Assembly: GCF_026342835.1 (NCBI RefSeq)
Contig: NZ_JAPEMI010000001.1
Span: 558,001 to 622,000 of the forward strand
Direction of reading: 5' to 3'
Source: Streptomyces sp. NBC_00154
Lineage (GTDB): Bacteria; Actinomycetota; Actinomycetes; Streptomycetales; Streptomycetaceae
DNA length: 64,000 bases
Shown: in pieces, positions 25,448-34,120 of the stretch
Numbering within the stretch: position 1 is the stretch's first letter
How the letters are laid out: the number at the start of each line of letters is the position of its first letter
Program-made: the position numbers and the translations under genes
Notes under the pieces: generated by a model
Seen by the model: only the letters and a program-made list of their open reading frames with translations
The model's database searches: none
Told to the model about the DNA's origin: nothing

Positions 25448-26851
25448 CTAGGGGGTGTCCGCGATGCCCGCGACGCGCAGGGCGTGCACCAGGTCCCACT
25501 CCCGCTCCGGTGACACCGCACGGGCGGCGGCGAGCAGTTGCGGAACGAGTTGGCGCGGATCGCCCGCCGCGATCAGGGCCGCATCCTCCGGGGTGCGCAC
25601 GCGGACGAAGGCACCCATCAGCGCCTGCGCCTCCGGTTCGAGACCTGCCCGGTCCAGAGCGAGCACGGCGTCGGCGATCTCCGCCGCGGGGCGCGCCACC
25701 CCTTGGCGCAGCAGCTGTCCGCAGTCGTCGGTGCGGCCCGCCGCGGCCAGTGCACCGGCTGCGGCGGCCAGCTCGACGGGTGGCAGCGAGGACACCTCCC
25801 AGAGCAGGGTCGCCCAGTCGGCCGCCAGACCGGACCTGTGCAGTTCCACGGCGAGCAGGGGGAGCCGGTCGGCGGGCCAGCCGGCCGCCTCGCACAGCAC
25901 GCCATGAGCCTCTCCGCTGCGGCCCTCCGTACGGAGTCGGACGAGCATGTCAACGGCCTCGGTGGCGGCGCGTTGCGCGACGGGGTCCGGGGCGGGCCGG
26001 GCGGACGTGCGGCCCCGGGCGTCGGCGTCCGCCGCGGTGGGGGCGCCCCCGAAACGCGCGCCGCGCGGGACGGCTGCGTTCGTCGGCGGGACGGGGAGCA
26101 CGGGGACGGCGAGCGGGGCGTCGACGCCGGTGTCGTCGTCCACCTCGAGTCCGGCGAAACGGGCGCCGCGCGGCTTCTTGCGCTTGGGGGCGGTGGGTTG
26201 GGGCCGGCCGGGGGCGGAGGACGACGGTCCGGCGGCAGGGGGCTGCCGGGCCGCGGGGGCCCGCTCGCTTCCGGCTGCGGGGCCGGGTGCGGTGCGCGGG
26301 CCGGGCACCCGTCGCCTCGCAGGTTCGGCAGGGGACTCCTCCTCCGCCCGGAACCACCCCTGCGGCACGGTCACGGCCGACAGCCGCTTGCGCAGTTCCG
26401 TGCAGCGGGCCGAGGCGCGCGTGTGGTCGTCCCGGGCCCATGCCAGTGTGTCCGGGTCCGGCGGCTGCGCGCCGTTGTTCACCCCGGCCGCGCGCACCCG
26501 CTGGGCAGCGTAGGCCTGCTCGCGGAGCATCAGCTCCAGCCGCTCGACGAGTGCCTGCCGTCCGCCCGGCCGCCGGTCGTGGGCGGCGGCCGATGCGGAG
26601 TACAGCGCGGCGGCGCGTACCGACTCGCGTTCAGCGAACCCCGTGCCGCGCTCGCCGGCCAGGTCCTGCAGCAGCGACTCCACCACGTCCCACGGCGGGA
26701 TCTCCGCCCCGTCGAGGCAGGCCCGCATGCCTGCGGGATCGCGTCGGCAGAACACCCCGTACCAGCCGCGTCCCGGGTCGAGCAGGGCTGTGAGGTTCCG
26801 CAGGTATTGCGCGAACTCGACTACTTCTCCAGCAAGTTGATGCACTGTCAT
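25448..26851 (-). CDS. Conserved hypothetical helical protein with Pro/Ala-rich linker
   Basis: A 467-residue cytoplasmic protein of unknown function. Residues 1-150 form a conserved helical N-terminus (HQLAGEVVEFAQYLRNLTAL, WYGVFCRRDPAGMRACLDG). Residues 165-300 are a low-complexity Pro/Ala/Arg linker containing two copies of R-G-A-R-F-(A/G)-G. Residues 305-467 are Ala/Leu-rich helical repeats resembling TPR- or HEAT-like stacks (LLWEVSSLPPVELAAAAGAL). The layout suggests a scaffold or adaptor. ATG 26851 follows GAGGG. It stands alone between the pyrimidine locus and the flavin-fold gene. Confidence 0.75.
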   Translation of the reverse strand: MTVHQLAGEVVEFAQYLRNLTALLDPGRGWYGVFCRRDPAGMRACLDGAEIPPWDVVESLLQDLAGERGTGFAERESVRAAALYSASAAAHDRRPGGRQALVERLELMLREQAYAAQRVRAAGVNNGAQPPDPDTLAWARDDHTRASARCTELRKRLSAVTVPQGWFRAEEESPAEPARRRVPGPRTAPGPAAGSERAPAARQPPAAGPSSSAPGRPQPTAPKRKKPRGARFAGLEVDDDTGVDAPLAVPVLPVPPTNAAVPRGARFGGAPTAADADARGRTSARPAPDPVAQRAATEAVDMLVRLRTEGRSGEAHGVLCEAAGWPADRLPLLAVELHRSGLAADWATLLWEVSSLPPVELAAAAGALAAAGRTDDCGQLLRQGVARPAAEIADAVLALDRAGLEPEAQALMGAFVRVRTPEDAALIAAGDPRQLVPQLLAAARAVSPEREWDLVHALRVAGIADTP

Positions 26852-26994
26852 CGTCGCCCTCACCCACCGTCGACTGGAGCACTCCAGTCCGCAGGCATTC
26901 GACCGCAGGCGTGTTACGGGACGGCTACGCGCACTTTTCGGCGAGGGTGCGGTCGGCGCACCACCGCGACCGCGCGCCCCCGCAGCGGGCCGGG

Positions 26995-27384
26995 TCAGAA
27001 GGTGACGGCGATCCCGATGTGCGGGCGCTTGCCGAGCCGGACAACGGTCGCCGGCCAGTCGACCAGCCAGAACTTCCAGGTGTACTTGCGGGCGAGCAGC
27101 TGGCGCACCGCACGCGTCCCCGCCTCGTCGAGCAGCCGCGCCGTTCCCTCGGCGCTCGGCGCCACCTCCGCGATCCGGCCGCGCACGTCGCAGACGGTGA
27201 CGACGACCCGGCTGTCGTTGCGCAGCCGTTTCACCTTCCACGAGTCGGCGCGGGTCCAGACGAACAGCTCGTCGGCGTCGGCCGCCGCCCACACGGGCGT
27301 GGCAACGGCGGTGCCGTCCTTCCGGTACGTGGTCAGGCTGACGTACGCGCTGCGGGCGAAGTCCTGCAAGATCCGGGAAGTCAC
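26995..27384 (-). CDS. PPOX-class F420/flavin-dependent split-barrel protein
   Basis: A 129-residue protein of the pyridoxamine-phosphate-oxidase-like split-barrel superfamily. Typical are RSAYVSLTTYRKDGTAVATP and VWAAADADELFVWTRADSWK, then RNDSRVVVTVCD. Small actinomycete members bind F420 or FMN and reduce varied substrates; none can be named here. It starts at GTG 27384 and is followed downstream (to the left) by the helical hypothetical gene. Confidence 0.85.
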   Translation of the reverse strand: MTSRILQDFARSAYVSLTTYRKDGTAVATPVWAAADADELFVWTRADSWKVKRLRNDSRVVVTVCDVRGRIAEVAPSAEGTARLLDEAGTRAVRQLLARKYTWKFWLVDWPATVVRLGKRPHIGIAVTF

Positions 27385-27477
27385 GGCGGTGACCCTACGC
27401 GCCCCGGCACCGGGAACGCACCCCCCGCGGGTGGCGACCGGTCGACTGGCGCGGGCCGCGCCCTCAAGGATCTGCGG

Positions 27478-27750
27478 TCAGCCGGCCAGCGGGACGGCCA
27501 CGTCCGGTTCCGGGGCGCAGCGGATCAGCAGCTCGTCCATGGAGAGGCCGAGCGCCCCGGCCAGTGCCGCGACGGTGAAGAACGCGGGGGTCGGGGCGCG
27601 CCCCGTCTCGATCTTGCGCAGCGTCTCGGCGGAGATGCCGGCGCTCGCGGCGATCTCGACCATACTGCGGGTGCCTCGCGCCTCGCGGAGCAGTCGGCCG
27701 AGCCGTTCGCCGCGCAGGCGTTCTTCCGGGGTCAGGGGCGTTCGTACCAT
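27478..27750 (-). CDS. XRE-family transcriptional regulator
   Basis: A 90-residue protein that is almost entirely one Cro/C1-type helix-turn-helix domain: LGRLLREARGTRSMVEIAAS, then AGISAETLRKIETGRAPTP with the recognition helix, and ALAGALGLSMDELL. It has no ligand or dimerisation domain. It is divergent from the methionine aminopeptidase gene, with only 75 bp between starts. That spacer is filled by a tandem repeat and a palindrome that it probably binds, controlling both genes. Confidence 0.9.
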   Translation of the reverse strand: MVRTPLTPEERLRGERLGRLLREARGTRSMVEIAASAGISAETLRKIETGRAPTPAFFTVAALAGALGLSMDELLIRCAPEPDVAVPLAG

Positions 27751-27767
27751 GCCACCAGTCTAGTACT

Positions 27768-27815
27768 GCCGTTATTCTCATACCGCCGTTATTCTCATAC
27801 CGGTTTTACCGGTAT
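27768..27815. promoter_or_regulatory. Tandem repeat plus palindrome in the Xre/map intergenic region
   Basis: The 17-mer gccgttattctcatacc occurs twice with no gap (27768-27784 and 27785-27801). Overlapping the end of the second copy is a perfect palindrome, ATACCGGT-TTT-ACCGGTAT (27797-27815). GGTATAGT, a likely -10 for the map gene, overlaps its right arm, so occupancy would block map transcription. The region is strikingly AT-rich for this genome. Confidence 0.75.
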
Positions 27816-27825
27816 AGTAATTGGC

Positions 27826-28593
27826 ATGGTTCAGCTCAAGACGGATACATCCATAGAGGCGATGCGCGAGGCGGGCCGGGTCGTGGCCCGGCTGCTGGCG
27901 GCCGTACGGGAGGCGGCGGCGGTCGGTGTGTCACTGCGCGAGCTCGACGAGGTGGCGCGCGAAGTGCTGCGTGAAGCGGGCGCCGGGTCGCCGTTCCTGA
28001 ACTACAAGCCGCATTTCGCGCCCACCCCGTTCCCCGGCGTGATCTGCGCGTCCGTCAACGACGCGATCGTGCACGGCATCCCGGCCGACCAGCGGCTGCG
28101 CGACGGCGATCTGGTGAGCATCGACGCGGGCGCGACGCTCGGCGGCTGGGTCGGCGACTCGGCGATCAGCTTCACCGTCGGCCGTGCCCGGCCCGCCGAC
28201 ACCCGGCTGATCGACACGGCCTTCGAGGCGCTGGAGGCGGGGATCGCGGCGGCGGTCGTCGGCAACCGGATCGGCGACATCGCGCATGCGATCGGCACGG
28301 TCTGCCGGACGGCCGGATACGGCATCCCGGAAGGCTTCGGCGGCCATGGTGTGGGCCGGTCCATGCACGAGGACCCGGCCGTCCCCAACGAGGGACGACC
28401 GGGTCGCGGCATGCCGCTGCGACACGGGATGGTGCTGGCGATCGAGCCGATGCTGATCGGCAGCGGCCGGGACGCGTTCCACCCCGACCGGGACGGCTGG
28501 ACGCTGCGCACGTCCGACGGCAGCCGGGCGGCGCACGCCGAGCACACGGTGGCGATCACGGATGCGGGACCCCGCATCCTCACCGCGCTCTGA
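27826..28593 (+). CDS. map: Type I methionine aminopeptidase
   Basis: A 255-residue enzyme that removes the initiator Met from new proteins. All five metal ligands are placed as expected: D in VSIDAGATLGGW, D in VGDSAISFT, H in GFGGHGVGRSMHEDP, E in VLAIEPML and E in HAEHTVAI. It lacks the N-terminal SH3-binding extension of longer actinobacterial forms. Streptomyces usually carry more than one map gene; this one is set apart by its divergent Xre repressor, suggesting conditional expression. ATG 27826 is 11 bp past the palindrome and has no clear Shine-Dalgarno sequence, so leaderless translation is possible. Confidence 0.93.
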   Translation: MVQLKTDTSIEAMREAGRVVARLLAAVREAAAVGVSLRELDEVAREVLREAGAGSPFLNYKPHFAPTPFPGVICASVNDAIVHGIPADQRLRDGDLVSIDAGATLGGWVGDSAISFTVGRARPADTRLIDTAFEALEAGIAAAVVGNRIGDIAHAIGTVCRTAGYGIPEGFGGHGVGRSMHEDPAVPNEGRPGRGMPLRHGMVLAIEPMLIGSGRDAFHPDRDGWTLRTSDGSRAAHAEHTVAITDAGPRILTAL

Positions 28594-28649
28594 CACCGTC
28601 GCACGAAGCACCCCGAACCCGCTGCGGGCACCCTGCTATTGACGCTCGG

Positions 28650-30458
28650 TCATGGGTTTCCGCTCGGTTTCACGACCATCGCCGAACCACCGCCCCGCCG
28701 GACCTTCTCCGCCGCGGCGAGCCACCGCCCGTCCGGCAGCCGCTGCACACCCGTGGCCGCCCCGATCTCGGGGTTGAGCTTGAAGGCGTGCCCCAGCGAC
28801 TCCAGCTCGCTCCGTAGCGGACTGTTCCACAGCCCCGGTTCGAGCTCCGTCGTCGGCGAGTTGCGCTGGCTGGCGCGTGGCGCCGCGATCGCGTCGACCA
28901 GCGGAAGGCCCCGGTCGACCGTGCCGATGAGCGACTGGAGCACGGTGGTGATGATCGTGGCACCGCCCGGCGACCCCAGAGCCAGCACCGGCTGCCCGTG
29001 CTTCAGCACGATCGTCGGCGAGATCGACGACCGCGGCCGCTTGCCCGGACCCGGCAGATTCGGGTCGTGCACCGCCGGGTCGGCGGGGGCGAACGAGAAG
29101 TCCGTCAGCTCGTTGTTGAGCAGATAGCCGCGCCCCGGCACGGTGAGGGCACTGCCGCCGGTCTGCTCGATGGTCAGGGTGTACGCGACGACGTTGCCCC
29201 ACTTGTCGGCGGCCGTCAGATGCGTGGTGTTCTCCCCTTCGTACGTCGTCGGGGCGGCCGTTCCGCGGTTCGCGCAGTCGGCCGGGTGGCGCGGGTCGCC
29301 GGGGGCGAGCGGGCTGGTCAGCACCGCGTCGTCCTTGATGAGGCACTCCCGCGAGTCGGCGTACCGCTGACTGAGCAGGTCGCGCGTCGGTACGTCCTCG
29401 AACGCCGGGTCGCCGACCCACCGCCCGCGGTCCGCGAACGCGATCCGGCTCGCCTCGATGTAGCGGTGCAGGTACTGCGCCTCGGTTGCCCGCGAAAGGT
29501 CCGTGGACTCAAGGATGTTGAGGGCCTCGCCCACACTCGTACCGCCGGACGAGGACGGCGCCATGCCGTACACGTCGAGGCCGCGGTAGCCGACCTTCGT
29601 CGGCGCCCGCCGCACTGCCCGGTAGGACCGCAGGTCCCTCGCCGTGAGGTCGCCGGGGCGCACCACCCGGGTCGCCTCCGGGTCGACGGGCGGATTGCGC
29701 ACGGTCCGTACGACATCGTCGGCCAGGTCGCCGCGGTACAGCTCGTCGATGCCCTCGCGGCCCACCTTCTCGTACGTACGGGCAAGATCCGGGTTCTTGA
29801 AGACGGAGCCGACCACCGGCAGCTGCCCGCCCGGCAGGAAGAGCTTCGCGGTGTCCGGGAAGTCGGCGAACCTGGCCTGGTTGCCCTCCGTCTGCGAACG
29901 GAACGTGGAGTCGACGACGAAACCGTCCCGGGCAAGACGTTCGGCCGGCTTCAGCAGCCTGCCCAGCGACTTGCTGCCCCAGGCGTCGAGGGCGGTGCCC
30001 CAGGTGGCCGGGGTGCCGGGCGTGCCCACGCCCAGACCGCTGGTGACGGCGTCCGCGAAGGCGAGGGGCTTCCCGTTCTCCAGGAAGAGCGAGGAGTCCG
30101 CGCTGCGCGGGGCGGTCTCGCGGCCGTCGATGGTCTCCACGGTGTGCTTCTTGGCGTTGTAGTAGACGAAGTAGCCGCCCCCGCCGATGCCCGCCGAGTA
30201 CGGCTCGGTCACGCCGAGGGCGGCCGCGGTCGCCACAGCGGCGTCGACGGCGTTGCCGCCCTCGCGGAGCACCTCGATCCCGGCGGCCGTCGCGTCCGCG
30301 TCGACACTGGCGACCGCGCCGCCATATCCCACCGCGACGGGCGACTTGGGCGGTGGCACGGCCGATGGCGACGAAGAGGACGGTGCGGCCGCGCCGACCG
30401 TGACGACAGCGGCGAGCACACTTAAGAACGACACATTCCGTGCGACTGAACGTCGCAT
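28650..30458 (-). CDS. ggt: Secreted gamma-glutamyltransferase
   Basis: A 602-residue precursor. An N-terminal signal peptide (RRSVARNVSFLSVLAAVVTV, about 25 residues) and Ser/Pro-rich linker are followed by the large subunit (GGNAVDAAVATAAALGVTEP, DGRETAP) and the self-cleavage site before the catalytic Thr in EGENTTHLTAADKWGN. The small subunit has the Gly-Gly oxyanion motif (LGSPGGATIITTVLQ). It cleaves gamma-glutamyl bonds of glutathione-like peptides outside the cell. ATG 30458 follows GGAGG. It is monocistronic and converges with map. Confidence 0.93.
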   Translation of the reverse strand: MRRSVARNVSFLSVLAAVVTVGAAAPSSSSPSAVPPPKSPVAVGYGGAVASVDADATAAGIEVLREGGNAVDAAVATAAALGVTEPYSAGIGGGGYFVYYNAKKHTVETIDGRETAPRSADSSLFLENGKPLAFADAVTSGLGVGTPGTPATWGTALDAWGSKSLGRLLKPAERLARDGFVVDSTFRSQTEGNQARFADFPDTAKLFLPGGQLPVVGSVFKNPDLARTYEKVGREGIDELYRGDLADDVVRTVRNPPVDPEATRVVRPGDLTARDLRSYRAVRRAPTKVGYRGLDVYGMAPSSSGGTSVGEALNILESTDLSRATEAQYLHRYIEASRIAFADRGRWVGDPAFEDVPTRDLLSQRYADSRECLIKDDAVLTSPLAPGDPRHPADCANRGTAAPTTYEGENTTHLTAADKWGNVVAYTLTIEQTGGSALTVPGRGYLLNNELTDFSFAPADPAVHDPNLPGPGKRPRSSISPTIVLKHGQPVLALGSPGGATIITTVLQSLIGTVDRGLPLVDAIAAPRASQRNSPTTELEPGLWNSPLRSELESLGHAFKLNPEIGAATGVQRLPDGRWLAAAEKVRRGGGSAMVVKPSGNP

Positions 30459-30561
30459 GCGCACCTCCAGTGAAGGATCGTCCGCGCAGGGTAACGCCGC
30501 CTCACCGGTCTCGTCAGGGCCACCGTGAACATGGTCCGAATGACCGCTAACATGCCCGCCC

Positions 30562-31305
30562 ATGACTGACGACGTACGCAACATCGTGCTGGGCGTGATA
30601 GCCGCCGGCATCAGCGCCGCCCTCGGCTGGGCGGCTCGCACCTATCTCTGGCGCCGCAGACTCCGACGGAAGCAGGCGTTCTTCGGGCTGCCCGGGAACT
30701 CCGAGTGCCTGCTCGTCGTCAACCGCGACGCGGGCGGCGACGGCGCCGTCCACCGGCACGACGTCTTCGCCCTGCTCGAACTCTCCGCGCTGATCAAGGA
30801 CTGTTCGGCGCACGCCCAGATCGTGTCCCACGACACCGCCCAGCAGGGCTTCGGCGAGCGCACCGAGTTCTGCGTGGGCGGGCCGGTCTCCAACCGCCGG
30901 ATGGCCGCCCATCTGCATTCCCTGCTGCCCGGTGTGAAGGTGAACACCGAGCCGGAGGCGGGCCCGGACCGTGGCGCCTTCCAGATCGGCACGGAGCGCT
31001 ACCGGGCGGAGAAGGGAATCAGCGAGCACGTTCTGCTCGCCAGACTGACGGCCGGTCAGGATGCCCGGCCGGTCTTCCTGTTCTGCGGACAGCAGGCGAT
31101 CACCAACCAGGCGGCGTCCCGTTACCTGGCCCGCAACTACGAGAAGCTGTCCCGCAAGCACGGCAACAACACGTTCTGCCTGCTGCTCAAGGTGGTCAAC
31201 TCGCAGGCTTACGGCCCCGATGTGGTGGAGTTGGTCGCCGACGTGACGCGCGCCGCGCAGACGCCCGTACCGGCACAGCGCACTTCGCACCGCGCGTCGA
31301 GCTGA
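30562..31305 (+). CDS. Membrane-anchored conserved hypothetical protein
   Basis: A 247-residue protein with one N-terminal membrane helix (about residues 8-27, NIVLGVIAAGISAALGWAA) followed by a positive stretch (WRRRLRRK), which places the rest in the cytoplasm. The soluble part alternates strands and helices: LLVVNRDAGGDG, HDVFALLELSALIKD, CVGGPVSNRRMAAHL and PVFLFCGQQAITNQAASRYL. This looks Rossmann-like, with a G-G-P-x-S-N turn and a C-G-Q/G-x-x-A-x-x-N-Q-A-A-x-x-Y-L motif. No named family was recognised. It converges with the lipoprotein gene, with a hairpin between them. Confidence 0.75.
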   Translation: MTDDVRNIVLGVIAAGISAALGWAARTYLWRRRLRRKQAFFGLPGNSECLLVVNRDAGGDGAVHRHDVFALLELSALIKDCSAHAQIVSHDTAQQGFGERTEFCVGGPVSNRRMAAHLHSLLPGVKVNTEPEAGPDRGAFQIGTERYRAEKGISEHVLLARLTAGQDARPVFLFCGQQAITNQAASRYLARNYEKLSRKHGNNTFCLLLKVVNSQAYGPDVVELVADVTRAAQTPVPAQRTSHRASS

Positions 31306-31340
31306 TCCGCCCTCGGGTCCGGGCCGCGCCCGCCCGGCCT

Positions 31341-31368
31341 CCCCTGCTCCCCCATCCCTGTGCAGGGG
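31341..31368. terminator. Hairpin between convergent genes
   Basis: CCCCTGC at 31341-31347 pairs with GCAGGGG at 31362-31368 across a 14-base loop. It sits between the ends of two convergent genes and could stop transcription from both sides. It is moderate rather than strong. Confidence 0.5.
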
Positions 31369-31380
31369 GCGGTCAGGTGA

Positions 31381-31908
31381 TCAGAAGGAGCAGCGGACCG
31401 GCCCGATGGATCCGTCGGTTCCGGACACCGTCACTTTCGTGCCCTGCTCGGCGCCGCGCGCGTGCGCGATGGTGCAGATCAGCTGCTGCCGGGCCAGTTC
31501 AGAGAGCTGGTTGACGGTGGACTCGAGCCGGACCCGCACTCCCTCCCGACCCATGCGCACGAGCATCTCGCCGCGGATCATGGGAAGTTCGGTCCGCAGG
31601 CCGGCCCTCTTCTCCGCCGGGGAAGGACCGCTGAACAGCATGGAGAGCTCCTTGCCCCAGCTCTGCGACCCCTCCCCCGTTCCCGCGGATGTCGTGTCCA
31701 CCGGGCTGTCGACCTGCCGTACGACGGGAAGCAGTCCGCCCCGGGACGACGGCGAGATGAAGTACAGCACCGTACCCGCCCGAGCGCCCGGGGCCACCTG
31801 AACGGTTGCCGAATCGCCGACCTCGACCACGTCCGTGGACCGGATGCCGCACCCGGTGGCCAGCAGCACGAAGGGCAGCAGAGCGCCGAGTACCCGCTCT
31901 CGCCTCAT
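31381..31908 (-). CDS. Lipoprotein coupled to a two-component system
   Basis: A 175-residue lipoprotein. The signal peptide ends with the lipobox L-L-A-T-G-C at about residue 20. The mature domain has two late Cys (QLICTIAHA, PVRCSF) that may pair. There is no known domain. Its ATG overlaps the stop of the histidine kinase gene (ATGA), so it is the third member of a coupled operon. By analogy with CseA of the sigE system, an envelope lipoprotein could modulate the kinase from outside, but the gene order differs and no sequence match to CseA was seen. Confidence 0.8.
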   Translation of the reverse strand: MRRERVLGALLPFVLLATGCGIRSTDVVEVGDSATVQVAPGARAGTVLYFISPSSRGGLLPVVRQVDSPVDTTSAGTGEGSQSWGKELSMLFSGPSPAEKRAGLRTELPMIRGEMLVRMGREGVRVRLESTVNQLSELARQQLICTIAHARGAEQGTKVTVSGTDGSIGPVRCSF

Positions 31909-33341
31909 GCCCCCTCCAGCGGAAGCTCGACCGTGAACACGGCACCGCCGTCGGGCCTGTTGGCGCCGTGCACGGTGCCGCCGTGCAATCGTACGTTCTC
32001 CTGCGTGATCGCCAGTCCGAGCCCGCTGCCCGCCGACCGGGTCCGCGCCTCGTCGGCCTTGTAGAACCGGTCGAAGATGTGCGGCAGGACGGCCGGGTCG
32101 ATCCCGGGGCCACTGTCCTCGACCTCCGTCACCAGCCAGTCCGCCCCGTCCCGCCGCTCGGTCCGCAGCCGTACCCGGACGGGCTCCGCGCCGTGCCGCA
32201 GGGCGTTGCCGACCAGATTGGCGACGATCACATCGAAGCGGGGCGGGTCGAGCACCCCCCGTATTCCGTCCGGGAGTTCGGTGGCGACCTGTCCCTCCCA
32301 GCGTCTGGCCTGCAGGGTCTTACGGATCGTCTCGGCGACGTCGACCTCGTCGAGGTGGAGGCCCGCGGCCTTCGCGTCGAAGCGGGAGATCTCCATCAGG
32401 TCGTCGACGAGCGTGGCCAGCTTCCCCGTCTCCGCACTGATCAGCCGGACGGCCGCCGCGGTGTCGGCGTTCAGATGGGCGGCATCCTCATCGAGGACCT
32501 CGGTGACGGCAAGCATCCCGGCGAGCGGGGTGCGCAGCTCGTGCGAGACGTCGGAAGCAAAGCGCCGGGCCCGTGCCTCCGCCCGTTGGAGCTCCTCCAC
32601 GGACTGCTGGAGCTTGGTGGACGATTCGTTGAACGTCCAAGCCAGTTCAGCGAGTTCGTCGGATCCCTTCACCTCGATACGGGTGTCGAGCTCGCCCCGT
32701 CCGATTCCGGCGGCGGCCCGGCGCAGATCACGGACCGGGCGCAGCACGCTGCGGGCGGCCAGCAGGGCCGGCACCAGCGCGATGAGGAGGGCGGGCAGGG
32801 CGCCGTCGCGAGCCGCGGTGACCATGGCATTGACATTGGCCTCCTCGGGGTGGAGCGGCATCACCGCGAAGAGGACGAGACCGGTGCGCTGCGGGCCGTT
32901 ACCCCGGTCGAACATCGCGGGCATCCCGATCGTCAGCCAGGGCTCGTCGTTCTTGACGACCCGCTGGAACGAGGCGTGTGCGTTGGTGCGGGCAGCGGCG
33001 CGCAGTTCGGGTGTGATCACGTTCGAGGTGGACCGGTCCGACGACGAGACCCGCAGGTCCGCATATTCGGCGAAGACGATCCAGGTGTGCGGCTTGCCTT
33101 CCCGGGCGAGGGTCCGGCACACCTGCTGCAGCTGGGCCGCGTCCAACGGGAGGGTCACCGTCTGCGCGGTGACCCGGTCGCGGAACTGGGCGACCGCGGT
33201 GTCCTGCGCCTGCTGAAGGATCGCGGACCGGGCCTCGCGGTAGGTCAGGGTCGCAGTGGTGATCGCGCTGATCGCAGCGACCAGAAGAAATGCCGATATG
33301 AGACGGGTCCGCAGACCGAACCGGGCGCCGAGAACCTTCAT
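31905..33341 (-). CDS. Sensor histidine kinase (HAMP/HisKA)
   Basis: A 478-residue membrane kinase. There are two membrane helices, at about 12-34 and 185-205, with an extracytoplasmic sensor region between them. Next come a HAMP linker (RSVLRPVRDLRRAAAGIGRG), the HisKA phospho-acceptor in FASDVSHELRTPLAGM, and an ATPase domain with N-box NLVGNALRHGAEP, DSGPGI and the G2 box SGLGLAI. It resembles the AfsQ2/CseC type of envelope sensors. The start at ATG 33341 overlaps the response regulator stop (ATGA), which rules out the longer upstream frame. It acts with the flanking regulator and lipoprotein. Confidence 0.92.
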   Translation of the reverse strand: MKVLGARFGLRTRLISAFLLVAAISAITTATLTYREARSAILQQAQDTAVAQFRDRVTAQTVTLPLDAAQLQQVCRTLAREGKPHTWIVFAEYADLRVSSSDRSTSNVITPELRAAARTNAHASFQRVVKNDEPWLTIGMPAMFDRGNGPQRTGLVLFAVMPLHPEEANVNAMVTAARDGALPALLIALVPALLAARSVLRPVRDLRRAAAGIGRGELDTRIEVKGSDELAELAWTFNESSTKLQQSVEELQRAEARARRFASDVSHELRTPLAGMLAVTEVLDEDAAHLNADTAAAVRLISAETGKLATLVDDLMEISRFDAKAAGLHLDEVDVAETIRKTLQARRWEGQVATELPDGIRGVLDPPRFDVIVANLVGNALRHGAEPVRVRLRTERRDGADWLVTEVEDSGPGIDPAVLPHIFDRFYKADEARTRSAGSGLGLAITQENVRLHGGTVHGANRPDGGAVFTVELPLEGA

Positions 33342-34021
33342 GCGAGCGGCCCGAACCGGTAGCCGAAACCGCGGACGGTCTGAATGTACCGGGGGCTGCC
33401 CGCCACATCCTCGATCTTCTGCCGCAACCGCCGTACACACGCGTCGACCAGTCGCGCGTCGCCGTGGTAGCTGTGCTCCCAGACGTACTCGAGCAGCTGC
33501 TGCCTGCTGAACACCTGCTCGGGAGAGGCCGACAGATGCAGCAGCAGCTTCAGTTCAGACGGGGCGAGCAGGATCCGCTCCCCCGCCTTGGCGACGGACA
33601 ACCCGGAACGGTCCACCGCCAGTTCACCGTGGAACTCGATGCCGCTGCGCCCGGCTGGTTCGGCGAGCCGCCGCAGCACGGCCCGGATCCTGGCCTCGAT
33701 CACTTCGGTGCGGGCCGGCTTGACGATGTAGTCGTCCGCGCCGGCCTCCAGCCCGACGACCACATCGAAGTCGTCCCCACGGGCGGTCAGCATGATGATC
33801 GGCAGCTGGCTGGACTCCCGTATGCGACGGCAGACCTGGACGCCGTTCATGCCGGGCAGCATCAGGTCGAGGAGGACGAGATCGGGCCGGAACTCCGCCA
33901 GCGCGCCGAGTCCCGCCTCGCCGGTCTCCACGGCCCGGAGCTCATGACCGCGCCTTCGCAGCCCGAGCTCCACCCCTTCACGTACGGAAGGGTCGTCTTC
34001 GATCAACAGCACACGCGGCAT
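33338..34021 (-). CDS. OmpR/PhoB-family response regulator
   Basis: A 227-residue regulator. The receiver domain spans residues 3-115, with E8-D9-D10, the phospho-acceptor D52 in LVLLDLMLPG, and a Lys in DDYIVKPA. A winged helix-turn-helix follows at about 130-225 (LLLHLSASPEQVFSRQQLLE, VDACVRRLRQKIED, YIQTVRGFGYRFG). It is close in style to AfsQ1/CseB regulators. It is first in a three-gene operon with kinase and lipoprotein, all joined by 4-base overlaps. Likely targets are envelope-stress genes, possibly the neighbouring murJ-femX unit, but no direct site was seen. Confidence 0.93.
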   Translation of the reverse strand: MPRVLLIEDDPSVREGVELGLRRRGHELRAVETGEAGLGALAEFRPDLVLLDLMLPGMNGVQVCRRIRESSQLPIIMLTARGDDFDVVVGLEAGADDYIVKPARTEVIEARIRAVLRRLAEPAGRSGIEFHGELAVDRSGLSVAKAGERILLAPSELKLLLHLSASPEQVFSRQQLLEYVWEHSYHGDARLVDACVRRLRQKIEDVAGSPRYIQTVRGFGYRFGPLA

Positions 34022-34120
34022 GGCATCAGTATCCCAACGATCGCTATCGAGCCGACCGGCACAGCCGGGCCGTCCGGCACCATCAAGGACAGAGCGGCCG
34101 CCGGCCGACCCCGGCGCCCC

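Noticed and set aside
27768..27801. CRISPR-like or minisatellite repeat
   Set aside because: There are only two gapless 17-bp copies in a divergent promoter next to a palindrome, so operator duplication explains it better.
31381..34021. The sigE-cseABC operon
   Set aside because: There is no sigma factor gene, the lipoprotein is last instead of before the regulator, and no specific similarity to CseA was seen.
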